Shown: piece by piece, positions 7,593 through 16,609 of the stretch
How the letters are laid out: each line of letters starts with the position of its first letter
Numbering within the stretch: the stretch's first letter is position 1
The notes under the pieces: generated by a model
Told to the model about the DNA's origin: nothing
Seen by the model: the letters and a program-made list of their open reading frames with translations, nothing else
Databases searched by the model: none
Position numbers and translations under genes: made by a program
NCBI GenBank assembly: GCA_031254675.1
Contig: JAIRTV010000566.1
Location: 1-24,294, forward strand
DNA from: Planctomycetaceae bacterium
Lineage (GTDB): Bacteria > Planctomycetota > Planctomycetia > Pirellulales > Thermoguttaceae
Reading direction: 5' to 3'
DNA: 24,294 nt

Positions 7593-7901
7593 CTAATCTT
7601 GTTTTTTGTTATGGTCTTGAATTTTTTCTTTATATTTTTTGATTTGCTGTTCCAGCTTGGCAACCACTTGATCAACCGAGGCAAACATATCTTTTGATTG
7701 GTGATTGGCGACAAAATCGTGTTTATGTTCTGGGGTAACAACCGCTTCAATTTTAGGCTCGTCCGCTTTTTCAAGATCAACCGTTACATCAATCGACATG
7801 AGGCGTTCGAAAAAACGTTGGAGTTTTTCCATTTTCTCAGTAATTTTTTTCCGTGTTGCGTCGCTTAGTTCACCGTGTCTTGTGGAAATTCTTACTTGCA
7901 T
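7593..7901 (-). CDS. hpf: ribosome hibernation promoting factor (HPF/YfiA family, short form)
   Basis: A 102-residue protein matching the short HPF/RaiA family, which binds the 30S subunit decoding region and stabilises inactive ribosomes in stationary phase. The N-terminus MQVRISTRHGELSDATRKKI, the central VTVDLEKADEPKIEAVV and the segment DMFASVDQVVAKLEQQI are characteristic. The C-terminus ends in a charged KKYKEKIQDHNKKQD tail. There is no C-terminal dimerisation domain, so it is not the long form. The start ATG at 7901 has GGGAG eight bases upstream. It is first in the minus-strand PTS group, with a gap of about 180 bases to ptsN. Confidence 0.95.
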   Translation of the reverse strand: MQVRISTRHGELSDATRKKITEKMEKLQRFFERLMSIDVTVDLEKADEPKIEAVVTPEHKHDFVANHQSKDMFASVDQVVAKLEQQIKKYKEKIQDHNKKQD

Positions 7902-8605
7902 ACTAAAACTCCCGTGTTAGGAATAAAATGAGTGATAATATAAATCTGTCCAACACCCAATCACACCAATTAATCTCAATAAATCAATTGATTGATATAA
8001 GTTCGTGTTATTTTATCAATTTGTTGAAAAAAAAAAAGGGACGCCGGACAAGCCTTGTGAGAAATAAACCATTTCAATGTTTGTTCCTTCTGTATTCGGT
8101 TTCTGTTGGTAATGATTCAGCGATTTTTCGCCAATTTGAGGCAGGCGGATAACTTTGGTTTTGTAATATTCTTTGCCTATCCATTTTAACAAAATTTTCT
8201 ATTTTCCTCAAAAGTTTATTCATTATATCATTCGTTAATGGTTAAGTACAGAGACAACCCAGAAGGAACAACCACAAATTTCACTGAATAACGACGCTTT
8301 GTTTATGGGCGTAAACATGAGCGTAAACAATGACATTAGACCTTTTCTCTAATTTTTCGCGTGTTTCATTTTTTTTGACACGGAAAACACGGAAAACACG
8401 GAATTTTTTTATTTTTTCCGTGCCTTCCGTGTTCAAATAAAATCCGCACCAAAATAAATATTAACGTGAAATATCTTGTGTTGTAGGGAGAGATTTAGAG
8501 CAAAGGTCTATTGTTTCGTCACGGTTTTTGCGATATACTTTTGCGATCTGTTCTATTTTCAAAAAACCTCATGGTTCAACGTGTTACATTGTTATCGGGC
8601 ATAAA
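7902..8605. other. divergent intergenic region between hpf and the peptidase gene
   Basis: About 700 bases without a supported gene. It holds an 11-base A run (about 8027-8037), two copies of a GAGAAAAGGTCTA-like motif (8335-8350, inverted; 8494-8510), and the 9-bp repeat hairpin at 8375-8436. The promoters of both divergent genes should lie here, but none is clear enough to mark. Confidence 0.5.
8375..8436. repeat. 9-bp-based inverted repeat R2
   Basis: Three direct units of ACACGGAAA from about 8378, then a T/A-rich loop, then the complementary arm CCGTGCCTTCCGTGTTCAA to 8436. It is the same family as R1, but it lies upstream of the plus-strand peptidase gene rather than behind a gene end. 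Confidence 0.7.
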
Positions 8606-9784
8606 ATGAAAACACCTCTTCCTTCTTATCTTACTGCGATTCGGGATTACTTGAAAAATCGCGAACCGGACATTTGGAAATGGTTCATCGAAAATCGGAA
8701 CGAAAAAAAATTGGTCGAGTCGTTGCGTTTTCAACTTCTGACCTCGACTTATCGACTGGATCGGGAAAACGAATCAGAACAACCGCTTTATAACGTAGCG
8801 GATGAAATTCGGGAAACACTTGGTATTGAGTCTCCGATTACGCTTTACCAACTTCAGGAACAATCCGAAGCAAACGCTTCAATGCTTTCATTGCCCAACG
8901 AAATGCACCTGATTTTTTATGGACAGATTCGAACGAATCTCTCGTCGTTGGAACTCAAGGCGTTATTTGCTCATGAAATGGCACATTATCTGTTGGGAAC
9001 AAACGAAAACAACGAATTTCAAATCGTTGACGAAATCCTTACGGCTCTGTCACATGATTCGTATTGCGGCGATACCTATCTTGCCTCGCTTCGTCTGTTC
9101 AATCTCTATACCGAACTGTATTGTGATCGGGTTGCTTTGGAAATGCTCCACGATATTGAGCCGGTTGTCTCAATGCTTGTCAAGGTACGAACCGGATTGG
9201 CGGAAGTTTCCGCGAAAAGTTATCTGAAACAAGCCGATGAGATTTTCGCCCAAGTTCCGGCAACAGGGTTTCAATCGGAAGGTTTCACGCATCCGGAAAT
9301 TTTCGTCCGAACCCGAAGCCTCAAACTTTGGTCAACATGTCGCGGTGATACGAAAAAAGTTGATGCGGAAATTGCGCGAATTATTCAGGGCGAACCGAAA
9401 CTTGATGGAATTGATCTTTTGGATCGGGATCGGCTCTGCGGTCTAACTCGCCAACTTATCGACGGATTTCTCGATTCGAAAGAACTTCAAACCGATTTAA
9501 CATTGTCTCACGCCAAATTGTTTTTCAATGATTACACATCGCCGGAAAATGAATGCGAACAAAATATTGTTTTTTCGGATTTTCCTGTTTCGGATACTTC
9601 GCTTCGAGATTATTGGTGTTTCGTACTCTTGGATTTTGCGGCTGCCGACCATGATTTGGAAGAGTTGCCGATCAAAAAATCTTTTGAAATTGCCCAAAAA
9701 ATGAACATTGCTGACCGTTTCGCGGAAATTGCTCAAAAGGAACTGAAATTGCGCAAACGTGATGTCCAGAAATATTTGCCTTAA
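8606..9784 (+). CDS. M48-like zinc metallopeptidase, partner of the helicase-nuclease gene
   Basis: A 392-residue protein with a zincin signature: HEMAH at residues 123-127 (two zinc His and catalytic Glu) in FAHEMAHYLLG, followed about 43 residues later by YTELYCDR, where Glu170 and Asp174 match the third-ligand ExxxD pattern of M48 peptidases. No transmembrane helices or signal peptide are seen, unlike HtpX/Ste24 members, so it is probably cytoplasmic. The first in-frame ATG (8606) was chosen; the frame extends upstream only to a TTG. There is no strong Shine-Dalgarno. Its stop is 13 bases before the ATG of the giant helicase gene, and an alternative start of that gene would overlap it, so the two are very likely co-transcribed. 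The substrate is unknown; the partner protein is a possible target, by inference only. Confidence 0.8.
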   Translation: MKTPLPSYLTAIRDYLKNREPDIWKWFIENRNEKKLVESLRFQLLTSTYRLDRENESEQPLYNVADEIRETLGIESPITLYQLQEQSEANASMLSLPNEMHLIFYGQIRTNLSSLELKALFAHEMAHYLLGTNENNEFQIVDEILTALSHDSYCGDTYLASLRLFNLYTELYCDRVALEMLHDIEPVVSMLVKVRTGLAEVSAKSYLKQADEIFAQVPATGFQSEGFTHPEIFVRTRSLKLWSTCRGDTKKVDAEIARIIQGEPKLDGIDLLDRDRLCGLTRQLIDGFLDSKELQTDLTLSHAKLFFNDYTSPENECEQNIVFSDFPVSDTSLRDYWCFVLLDFAAADHDLEELPIKKSFEIAQKMNIADRFAEIAQKELKLRKRDVQKYLP

Positions 9785-9797
9785 AAAAAACACCTAC

Positions 9798-12700
9798 ATG
9801 CAAGCCTCTTTCCTCAATCTTTTAACAGAACGCCTTGCCGGAGACGGATTTTCAACCGAAGACGTATTGCTCGCCTTTTTGCCGTTAGCTCGTGAAACGC
9901 TTCGGGCGCACGAAGTCGGTTTTGTTGCTCCGTTGGAAGGCGTTGACCGACTGCATTTCGAATCGGGAAAAATCTGGTTTGCCGAAGCGGATCGCAAACC
10001 TTGGAGCGATGCATCTCGGCTTGTCAATCAAATTCAACGAACCGCCGAAGCCGGAGTAGAAATCCTGTCCGAAATTCGTTTGAATACCGAAACGTCAGAC
10101 GGAAGCGAACAATTGCTCGATATTTCTGTTGGTCGGCGCGGCGAGGAAATCCGCCGTCCCGTTTATCTTTCCGGTTACGTTGTTTGGGAACATGAAATCG
10201 GGCATCACGATCCGTTGACGGATGTTTTTTCGCTCGGCATGATTTTGGCGTCTCTTGCTATTGGTTTGGATTTTACGGAACCAAATCATTTGCAACGCTT
10301 CGTAAAACATCGACGAAATCTCTTTGCGTTACGAAGCGACTTGCATCCGGTTATCGCCCAAGCCGTTTTTCGTATGACGGAACTTGACCGTCGCCGACGT
10401 GTCCAAGATTTAAACGCCGTGATCGGAAATTTGGAACATTATCGCGATCAGGAAATCGATTTCGAGTTTGATCTGGCTCGTATTCAGGGTTTCAACACGC
10501 AAAATCGTCGAGACAAAAGCGGTACGATTCTTATTCGACTCCAGCATCGACTGTTCGACATTTCAAAACGGAATCGTTTGCTCCATTTCAAGCCGACACT
10601 TCAAACCGTCAACCTGACCCATGCTTCCATCCCAATTTCGTTCGATATTAAAAAGATTCCTAAAGATCGTATTTTGATCTGGAACAACGACTTTCAAAAG
10701 TCCATCGTGAAAAGTATGGAAAGCGGCAAACCGATTTCGCTCAATAAATATTTGAATTTTCAGGAAGCCCTGTATCTTCCGCCGACTTTGGACAGGATCA
10801 TTGCCGAAGTGCGTCGGGATGAAGCGGAGTTTGGTTTCGCTCAACTTCGGTTGGCTGCCTGTTTCTTGCATTGGGCTGATTTGAAACAGAAACCCGCTCC
10901 GCATTATGATTCGCCGTTGGTTCTTATTCCTGTCTCGCTCAAAAAGAAAAAAGGAATCCGCGATACTTACTTGCTCGAAATCCAAACAACGAATGTCGAA
11001 ATCAACCCTGTTTTGCGGCATCTTTTCAAACAGCTTTACGGCATCGAACTTCCCGATTCAATTGACTTGACGAAAACAACGCTTGACGAATTTTTCGACT
11101 TTCTTCAAAAACGAATTGCCACTTCGGAGCCTGCCGTAACCTTGTCGAAACTTGATGTTCCACGAATTGAGTTGATCCATGACAAGGCAAAACGGCATCT
11201 GGATCAATACGCCAAACGTGCCAGATTAGCCGGACGCGGTGTGCGTCATTTCCTTGATATTGATTACAGTTACGATCCGACGAATTATCATCCGCTAGGA
11301 ATTCGACTATTCGTAGCAAAAGTCCAACCGCCGGTCGCGCATCTCCAGCGATTGACTTCGGAACATCCGTTGTCGGCTCCACGAACATCATATTATTTGG
11401 ACACGCCGAAAGAGTTGCCGAAAGAGTTGGAGATCGATCAACCCGAACCGGCAAAACCGAAAGATGAAAAAACGCCGGTTGCCGAAATTGAGAAATCGTT
11501 TTTCGCAGTTCGGAATGCTTCAGAGGAAAATCCGTATCAATGGAATTTTGATTTTTGCGGCGTAACGCTTAGCAATTTTCGTTATCAAAAAATGTCGCTT
11601 GTTCGAGACTACGAATCGCTTCTTGGCGACATGCCTGACAATCCGGCTTTTGAAGCGACTTTTTCACTTGCTCCTCGTGAAGTTCCCGCAAAACCTGAAA
11701 TCTTGCCGATTCAGGAACGTTTTGATGTTGTTCCTTGTGATCCGACACAGGCGGAGTCGATTGCCCGATCAAGAACATTGCGAAGTTACATTATTCAGGG
11801 ACCGCCCGGAACAGGCAAGTCACAAACAATCACAAACCTAATCGCCGATTACATCGCAAGAGGAAAACGAGTTTTGTTTGTGTGCGAAAAACGGGCGGCT
11901 ATTGATGTTGTTTTTGCAAGGCTTCGTCAAACGGGTCTTGATGATCTTTGTTGTCTGATTCACGATTCGCAAGCCGACAAAAAATCTTTTGTGATGAATC
12001 TCAAAGAAACTTACGAAGCCGTACTAGCGGAATCGGAGAATAGTTTCAAAGACGATCAGCGAATGTCAGTGTTACGAAAACTCGAAAAGGAAATTGTTCC
12101 GCTGGATGCTTTTGATCGTTTGATGCAATGTTCGATTTCCGACAATTTTTCTGTTCGTAATCTTTTGGCTTGTTCTATTCGGTTGGCGCCGAACCGTCCC
12201 GAATTGAACGCTCTTGAAGTTGAGCGGTTGCCGGAATACGGTGATTGGCTTTCCCATGCCGAACGATTGGATGCTCTTGCTCAGCGAATCGGCGAGTTGC
12301 AATCCGGTTCGTTTGGTGTTTTTTCGTCCCATCCGCTCCGGCGTCTTTCGGTGCGGCTGACCGACACGGAACACCCCATCGAAACCGTTACCAAAACTCT
12401 TGCCAACGCTCGGGATTTCCTTTCCGAACTTCTCAAAAAACTTGAAAAATGCGGCGTTCCCAGTGAACACCGAAATACTTTTGAAAAAATATCCGCTCTC
12501 TTGGAATATGTTCAAAAAGTCGCAAGATTTGCCGATTCGGGTCATTTGCCGCTTCTCAACGCGAAAAACGAATACTCGAAATCTTTCGTCCGAGCGATGA
12601 GAAAAATTGCCAAACTCGAATCGGAATATCAGGATGCCGCCTCCCAGAATACCGGTTGGTTCGATAATCAAAAGTTTTCGCCGGAAGAAACTCGGATTGC

Positions 12701-15053
12701 TTTGGAGCAATCTCGATTGTTTGAACAAAGTATTTTCTCTTGGTTGAATCCAGCTCGATGGCGGCTTCGGTCGCTTTTGCTTAAATCTTATAATTTTGCT
12801 TCGCACCGTGTTCGACCCGCGTATTCGGCGATTCTTGCCGCGTTGGACGCTGAACATAAAGCCGCAGAGCAACTCGAAAAAGCTGTTAAGGACATTGGCG
12901 TCGAGTTCGGTATTCACGGCGACATCAAGGAATTTACCTCACATCTTTGGGCAACTATTAACGGATTGTCTGGTTTAACGCCTTCGGTGGCTTGGGTTCA
13001 CGCTGCCTTGATGCAATCGGATTCGGAAAAAGCGAAAAAGATTGTTCGGAAAATTTTTGATATGAAAAACTCTTTCGAATCGTTGCAGGCTAAACTTGCA
13101 ACGATTCTTGATCTTCCGCCTTCGACTCATCCGGACGATCTCAAAACGGAACTTTCCGGCATGGAAGATGCGCTGGATGATTTGCCGCGAATCCTCGAAT
13201 GTTTGGCGGAAATGAAAGATTTGCCCCAAACATTTTGCGAGTTGATTCGTTCCGTTCCTTTGACGCTTGAAAGTATGGAATCCGCTACGGCAACCCGAAC
13301 CGTTGAAAGAATTATTCAGAACGACAAGATTGTCCGAAAATTCGGCGGTCAACAACGCCGTTATCAAGCGGAGAAACTCGAACAACTTTATGACGCATGG
13401 CTTTCCGACAATGCAGCGGAAATCCGACATCGTATCCATCGTCGATTTCTGGAAAATGTTCGTTGCGCCAATTCCAATGTTGCCGATTCGGTTTTTGATC
13501 CGACCGATCCCCGTTTAACGCGAACTTGGAAACTGCGGTATAATCGAGGGCGTCGAGAACTCGAACACGAATTCGGCAAAACAATGCGATACCGTTCGAT
13601 TCGTGATCTTGTTTCCGGCGAAACGGGGCAGGTTGTTCGTGATTTGAAACCGGTTTGGCTTATGAGTCCGTTGAGTGTTTCGGATACTTTGCCGTTGGAA
13701 ACGGATTGTTTCGATGTTGTGATTTTCGACGAAGCAAGCCAGATCACGTTGGAAGAGGCTGTTCCGCCGTTGTTTCGGGCAACGCAAGCGATTGTCGTGG
13801 GCGACGAAAAACAACTTCCGCCAACCGATTTCTTTTCTTCTAAAAAAGGAGACGCCGAAAATTCTGAGGACGAAGAATCAATGCTTGATGATGAAGGTAT
13901 GGCGGTTTCTTATGATTTGGACAGTAACAGTTTTCTGAACCATGCCGCAAAAAATCTCGGCGCAACCATGCTCGGTTGGCATTACCGGAGTCGGAGCGAG
14001 TCGCTGATCAGTTTTTCCAATGCGGCGTTTTACGAGGGGCGATTGCTAACGGTTCCCGATGTGCGGATGATGACGGAAAATCATTCCGATGATGCTCCGC
14101 TTCGTTTCGTTTATCTTCCTAACGGTGTTTACGACAAACGGCGAAACAAAGACGAAGCGGAAAAAATTGCGGAACTGACTCGCGAACTGCTCAATGACGA
14201 AAAGAAACCAACCATCGGGATTATTGCTTTTTCCGAAGCCCAGCAAGACGAAATTGAAACGGCATTGGAACATCTTGCCCAGAAAGACCAGAAATTTTCC
14301 GAACAATTGGAAGCCGAACGTAATCGGGAAGAAGATGGGCAATTTGTTGGTTTGTTGGTTAAGAATCTTGAAAATATTCAGGGCGATGAGCGGGACGTGA
14401 TTATTTTGAGTATTTGTTACGGATATAATCCTTTGGGAAAAATGCTCATGAATTTCGGTCCGATTAACAAGAGCGGTGGTGAACGACGGTTGAATGTCGC
14501 TTTTTCTCGGGCGAAATGGAAAATGATTGTCGTTTCTTCGATTCGCCCTGATGCGATTACGAACGATTATAATCAGGGAGCGGCTTGCTTGAAAAATTAC
14601 TTGCGTTATGCCGAAGCACTTTCCAATGGACAAACCGACATGGCACGCTCGATACTTCACGCCGCATCGGGACATCTTGGTTTTGACCGACACAAGAAAG
14701 CGGAAACCCAAGAACCGTTTGCGGAACAACTTTGCGAATCGCTCCGGCAACACGGATTGGTTGTTGACCGGAATATTGGTCATTCAGAATTTCGGTGCGA
14801 TTTGGCGGTTCGGCGTGAAGGCGAAACGACTTATTGTTTGGGAATTCTTATTGATAACGAAAATTATTACGGACAAACAGCTTCCGTACAAAAAACAGAG
14901 GAACGTGTTGGTGTGTTGCTCGGACGCGAGATGATGCGACCGCGATTGCTTCGCGCGTTCGATTGGAACATTGCCATTGTTCTTGCCAAAGACTGGTTTG
15001 AATCGCCGGAATCGGTACTCAAAGATCTGTTGCAACTCATCAAAATGTACTAG
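9798..15053 (+). CDS. pseudokinase - DUF4011 - SF1 helicase - Vsr/MTES_1575-like nuclease (Hhe-like)
   Basis: A 1751-residue multidomain protein. Residues about 115-215 resemble only the C-lobe of a protein kinase (HHDPLTDVFSLGMILASLA, then LDRRRRVQDLNAVI), with no HRD or DFG. DUF4011 starts near 238 (LFDISKRNRLLHF). The SF1 helicase has Walker A GPPGTGKS (668-675), Walker B FDEAS (Asp1311-Glu1312), GDEKQLPP, LGWHYRSRSESLI, ENIQGDERDVIILS and LNVAFSRAK. Residues about 1630-1751 match the MTES_1575/Vsr-like nuclease pattern (FAEQL, FRCDLAV, LGILIDNENY, DWF). DUF4011-helicase-Vsr proteins are known anti-phage candidates (Hhe). ATG 9798 follows the peptidase stop; GTG 9759 and ATG 9762 are alternatives. 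No frameshift is seen across 5.2 kb. Confidence 0.9.
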   Translation: MQASFLNLLTERLAGDGFSTEDVLLAFLPLARETLRAHEVGFVAPLEGVDRLHFESGKIWFAEADRKPWSDASRLVNQIQRTAEAGVEILSEIRLNTETSDGSEQLLDISVGRRGEEIRRPVYLSGYVVWEHEIGHHDPLTDVFSLGMILASLAIGLDFTEPNHLQRFVKHRRNLFALRSDLHPVIAQAVFRMTELDRRRRVQDLNAVIGNLEHYRDQEIDFEFDLARIQGFNTQNRRDKSGTILIRLQHRLFDISKRNRLLHFKPTLQTVNLTHASIPISFDIKKIPKDRILIWNNDFQKSIVKSMESGKPISLNKYLNFQEALYLPPTLDRIIAEVRRDEAEFGFAQLRLAACFLHWADLKQKPAPHYDSPLVLIPVSLKKKKGIRDTYLLEIQTTNVEINPVLRHLFKQLYGIELPDSIDLTKTTLDEFFDFLQKRIATSEPAVTLSKLDVPRIELIHDKAKRHLDQYAKRARLAGRGVRHFLDIDYSYDPTNYHPLGIRLFVAKVQPPVAHLQRLTSEHPLSAPRTSYYLDTPKELPKELEIDQPEPAKPKDEKTPVAEIEKSFFAVRNASEENPYQWNFDFCGVTLSNFRYQKMSLVRDYESLLGDMPDNPAFEATFSLAPREVPAKPEILPIQERFDVVPCDPTQAESIARSRTLRSYIIQGPPGTGKSQTITNLIADYIARGKRVLFVCEKRAAIDVVFARLRQTGLDDLCCLIHDSQADKKSFVMNLKETYEAVLAESENSFKDDQRMSVLRKLEKEIVPLDAFDRLMQCSISDNFSVRNLLACSIRLAPNRPELNALEVERLPEYGDWLSHAERLDALAQRIGELQSGSFGVFSSHPLRRLSVRLTDTEHPIETVTKTLANARDFLSELLKKLEKCGVPSEHRNTFEKISALLEYVQKVARFADSGHLPLLNAKNEYSKSFVRAMRKIAKLESEYQDAASQNTGWFDNQKFSPEETRIALEQSRLFEQSIFSWLNPARWRLRSLLLKSYNFASHRVRPAYSAILAALDAEHKAAEQLEKAVKDIGVEFGIHGDIKEFTSHLWATINGLSGLTPSVAWVHAALMQSDSEKAKKIVRKIFDMKNSFESLQAKLATILDLPPSTHPDDLKTELSGMEDALDDLPRILECLAEMKDLPQTFCELIRSVPLTLESMESATATRTVERIIQNDKIVRKFGGQQRRYQAEKLEQLYDAWLSDNAAEIRHRIHRRFLENVRCANSNVADSVFDPTDPRLTRTWKLRYNRGRRELEHEFGKTMRYRSIRDLVSGETGQVVRDLKPVWLMSPLSVSDTLPLETDCFDVVIFDEASQITLEEAVPPLFRATQAIVVGDEKQLPPTDFFSSKKGDAENSEDEESMLDDEGMAVSYDLDSNSFLNHAAKNLGATMLGWHYRSRSESLISFSNAAFYEGRLLTVPDVRMMTENHSDDAPLRFVYLPNGVYDKRRNKDEAEKIAELTRELLNDEKKPTIGIIAFSEAQQDEIETALEHLAQKDQKFSEQLEAERNREEDGQFVGLLVKNLENIQGDERDVIILSICYGYNPLGKMLMNFGPINKSGGERRLNVAFSRAKWKMIVVSSIRPDAITNDYNQGAACLKNYLRYAEALSNGQTDMARSILHAASGHLGFDRHKKAETQEPFAEQLCESLRQHGLVVDRNIGHSEFRCDLAVRREGETTYCLGILIDNENYYGQTASVQKTEERVGVLLGREMMRPRLLRAFDWNIAIVLAKDWFESPESVLKDLLQLIKMY

Positions 15054-15135
15054 AGTTTTGTTATTCTTTGATTTTAGGATCTATGTTTTTTTTTGAAACA
15101 TTAAATCTGTCAACGAATGATTTAGCATAAAACTT

Positions 15136-15202
15136 TTCTGTGTATTCTGTGTTTTCCGTGTTCAATATTTTTTTGAACACAGAATACACGGAATACGCAG
15201 AA
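15136..15202. terminator. 9-bp-based inverted repeat R3 between convergent genes
   Basis: Two 30-base arms (15136-15165 and 15173-15202) match at 26 of 30 positions around a short T-rich loop, the longest of the five family members. It lies between the 3' end of the helicase gene and the 3' end of the minus-strand gene at 15259, and each side is flanked by A/T runs. A bidirectional terminator role is likely but inferred. Confidence 0.7.
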
Positions 15203-15258
15203 AAATTAGGCGAACATAAAATAGTAGCGTGAACGGTTACGAATTTTATTACCTAATT

Positions 15259-16146
15259 TTAGTTTTTCGGTGGAATTGTAATTTCGACAACGATAACTTC
15301 TTTTGTTTTTCGGTCAATTCCGTAAAGAATTGTTTCGTTTGTTGGATCCCAGGCAAAAGCTTGACCTGATATCGGAACGGGAATGACGGCAATCCAACGA
15401 AAGATTGAACCGGATTTTGGAAAATCGAGAACGTATAATTCTTTTGCGTCGTGACCGGTTATGTACAGAAATCCGCCCGCTCCGAAGCAACCACCGGAAG
15501 AACTGGAAGGGTGAAATAATTTAACGAGTTCTTTGGGAAATCCATAACCACCGACAGACCGCCATTGTTTGTCGTAACAAAGAACTTGTGTAAATGTTGA
15601 GTCATGTCCGGGCGTTCCTGAGGTTTTGGAGGCGTAGTTGGCAAAACAGGCGTAGCGTAACTCTTCCCGTTCGGCAATCCATGTCAATGATCCCGGTCCC
15701 ATACCCAAAGAATAACTCGAAACGTGTTTCATTGTTGACGTATCGAAAATTTCGACGGAACTAAACATGGGTACACCGGGAAAGTTGGAATGAGAACAGA
15801 TCAATTGACCATCGCGAACAAAACCGGAATTAAGATGAATAAATTCACCGTCTTTGGTATCTTTCCAGCCGTCAATTCGTTGACCGTCATTTTTTCGATA
15901 TTTACCGATTTGCCGGTTCGCGATGGCGTAAAAGAATTCTCCGTCCACCGCAACACCTTGAACCGCTTCGGCGGCAGGAAATCGGCGGATTTCGCGGCTT
16001 TTCCAATCGGAATTCAAGGTGTTTGGGTTTGGAGTTTTCGGGTTGTTCGATTCTGATGCCGTGGTTCTACCAACTGTTACACCGACAATGAACACGAGTA
16101 AAACAAACAATAATGCTAAAATACTTAAAGATTTTTTTTGCAACAT
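15259..16146 (-). CDS. exported or membrane-anchored protein of unknown function, propeller-like
   Basis: A 295-residue protein not assigned to a named family. Residues 7-26 form one hydrophobic helix (signal anchor or signal peptide), then a Ser/Pro/Asn-rich linker. The rest is rich in short beta-strand patterns such as VQGVAVDGEFFYAIANRQIGKY, GFLYITGHDAKELYVLDF and AFAWDPTNETILYGIDR, which suggest a WD/YncE-type beta-propeller facing the periplasm. The ATG at 16146 was preferred (AGGA about nine bases upstream); a TTG at 16161 would overlap the upstream lipoprotein gene. It lies four bases after the lipoprotein B stop and is the third gene of module B, in the position the sialidase occupies in module A. 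Confidence 0.75.
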   Translation of the reverse strand: MLQKKSLSILALLFVLLVFIVGVTVGRTTASESNNPKTPNPNTLNSDWKSREIRRFPAAEAVQGVAVDGEFFYAIANRQIGKYRKNDGQRIDGWKDTKDGEFIHLNSGFVRDGQLICSHSNFPGVPMFSSVEIFDTSTMKHVSSYSLGMGPGSLTWIAEREELRYACFANYASKTSGTPGHDSTFTQVLCYDKQWRSVGGYGFPKELVKLFHPSSSSGGCFGAGGFLYITGHDAKELYVLDFPKSGSIFRWIAVIPVPISGQAFAWDPTNETILYGIDRKTKEVIVVEITIPPKN

Positions 16147-16150
16147 AATA

Positions 16151-16591
16151 CTAATCCTCAATAAAATCGTTTAATGGAGCCGGTTCGACGTTGAACTCGA
16201 CGGATCGGGTTGTTTTCTCTATCGTACAAGTTAATGGTGTTGTTGCCAAGTCTCCGAATTTGGAATGAACAAGACGGACAAGGCGGATTTTTTCCGGTGT
16301 TGAATTTTCCGTAGAACCTGTTTTCGCTACAATTATTTTGAAGTTACCAAGCGGAATACCGTGATAACGTCCTTTGGTTTGTGGGCGAACTTGTCCATGA
16401 ACATCGGTCATTCCGCCAGCGAACCATGTTCCGTTATTTTCTGGAACGCAGGAGATTAAAGCTCCTTCGAGTGGTTTGCCGTTCATCGTGACTGTTATTG
16501 TAACGCTATGCAGTTCCGGCATATCTGCTGGTCTTTGAGAACAACCAACCAAAACGGCAAGACAAAATACGGATAATAAAATATTCTTCAT
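16151..16591 (-). CDS. small lipoprotein, carboxypeptidase-regulatory-like fold (copy B)
   Basis: A 146-residue lipoprotein with an N-terminal hydrophobic stretch and lipobox VLVGC (Cys17). The mature part has VTITVTMNGKPLEGALISC and GGMTDVHGQV, the same order as lipoprotein A, where the central MTDVHG is identical. The ATG at 16591 was chosen because AAAGGA lies upstream at good spacing; a TTG at 16606 would add five residues. It begins 18 bases after the DUF1559 B stop, so the two are surely an operon. Role unknown; probably an envelope partner of the DUF1559 protein. Confidence 0.85.
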   Translation of the reverse strand: MKNILLSVFCLAVLVGCSQRPADMPELHSVTITVTMNGKPLEGALISCVPENNGTWFAGGMTDVHGQVRPQTKGRYHGIPLGNFKIIVAKTGSTENSTPEKIRLVRLVHSKFGDLATTPLTCTIEKTTRSVEFNVEPAPLNDFIED

Positions 16592-16609
16592 AAAAATTCC
16601 TTTCAAAAT

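Noticed and set aside
8528..8605. N-terminal extension of the peptidase from a TTG
   Set aside because: No ribosome site and no fold contribution; the ATG at 8606 is a better start.
10188..10206. HEIGH (HExxH-like) in the helicase protein N-terminus
   Set aside because: It lies in the kinase-like segment where an APE-type motif is expected and no third zinc ligand is evident; the real HExxH is in the upstream gene.
12072..12917. 281-codon minus-strand frame inside the helicase gene
   Set aside because: Shadow of a continuous, motif-rich coding frame on the plus strand; no recognisable domain.
14046..14783. 245-codon minus-strand frame inside the helicase gene
   Set aside because: Antisense shadow of the helicase motifs V-VI region; no start site or domain.
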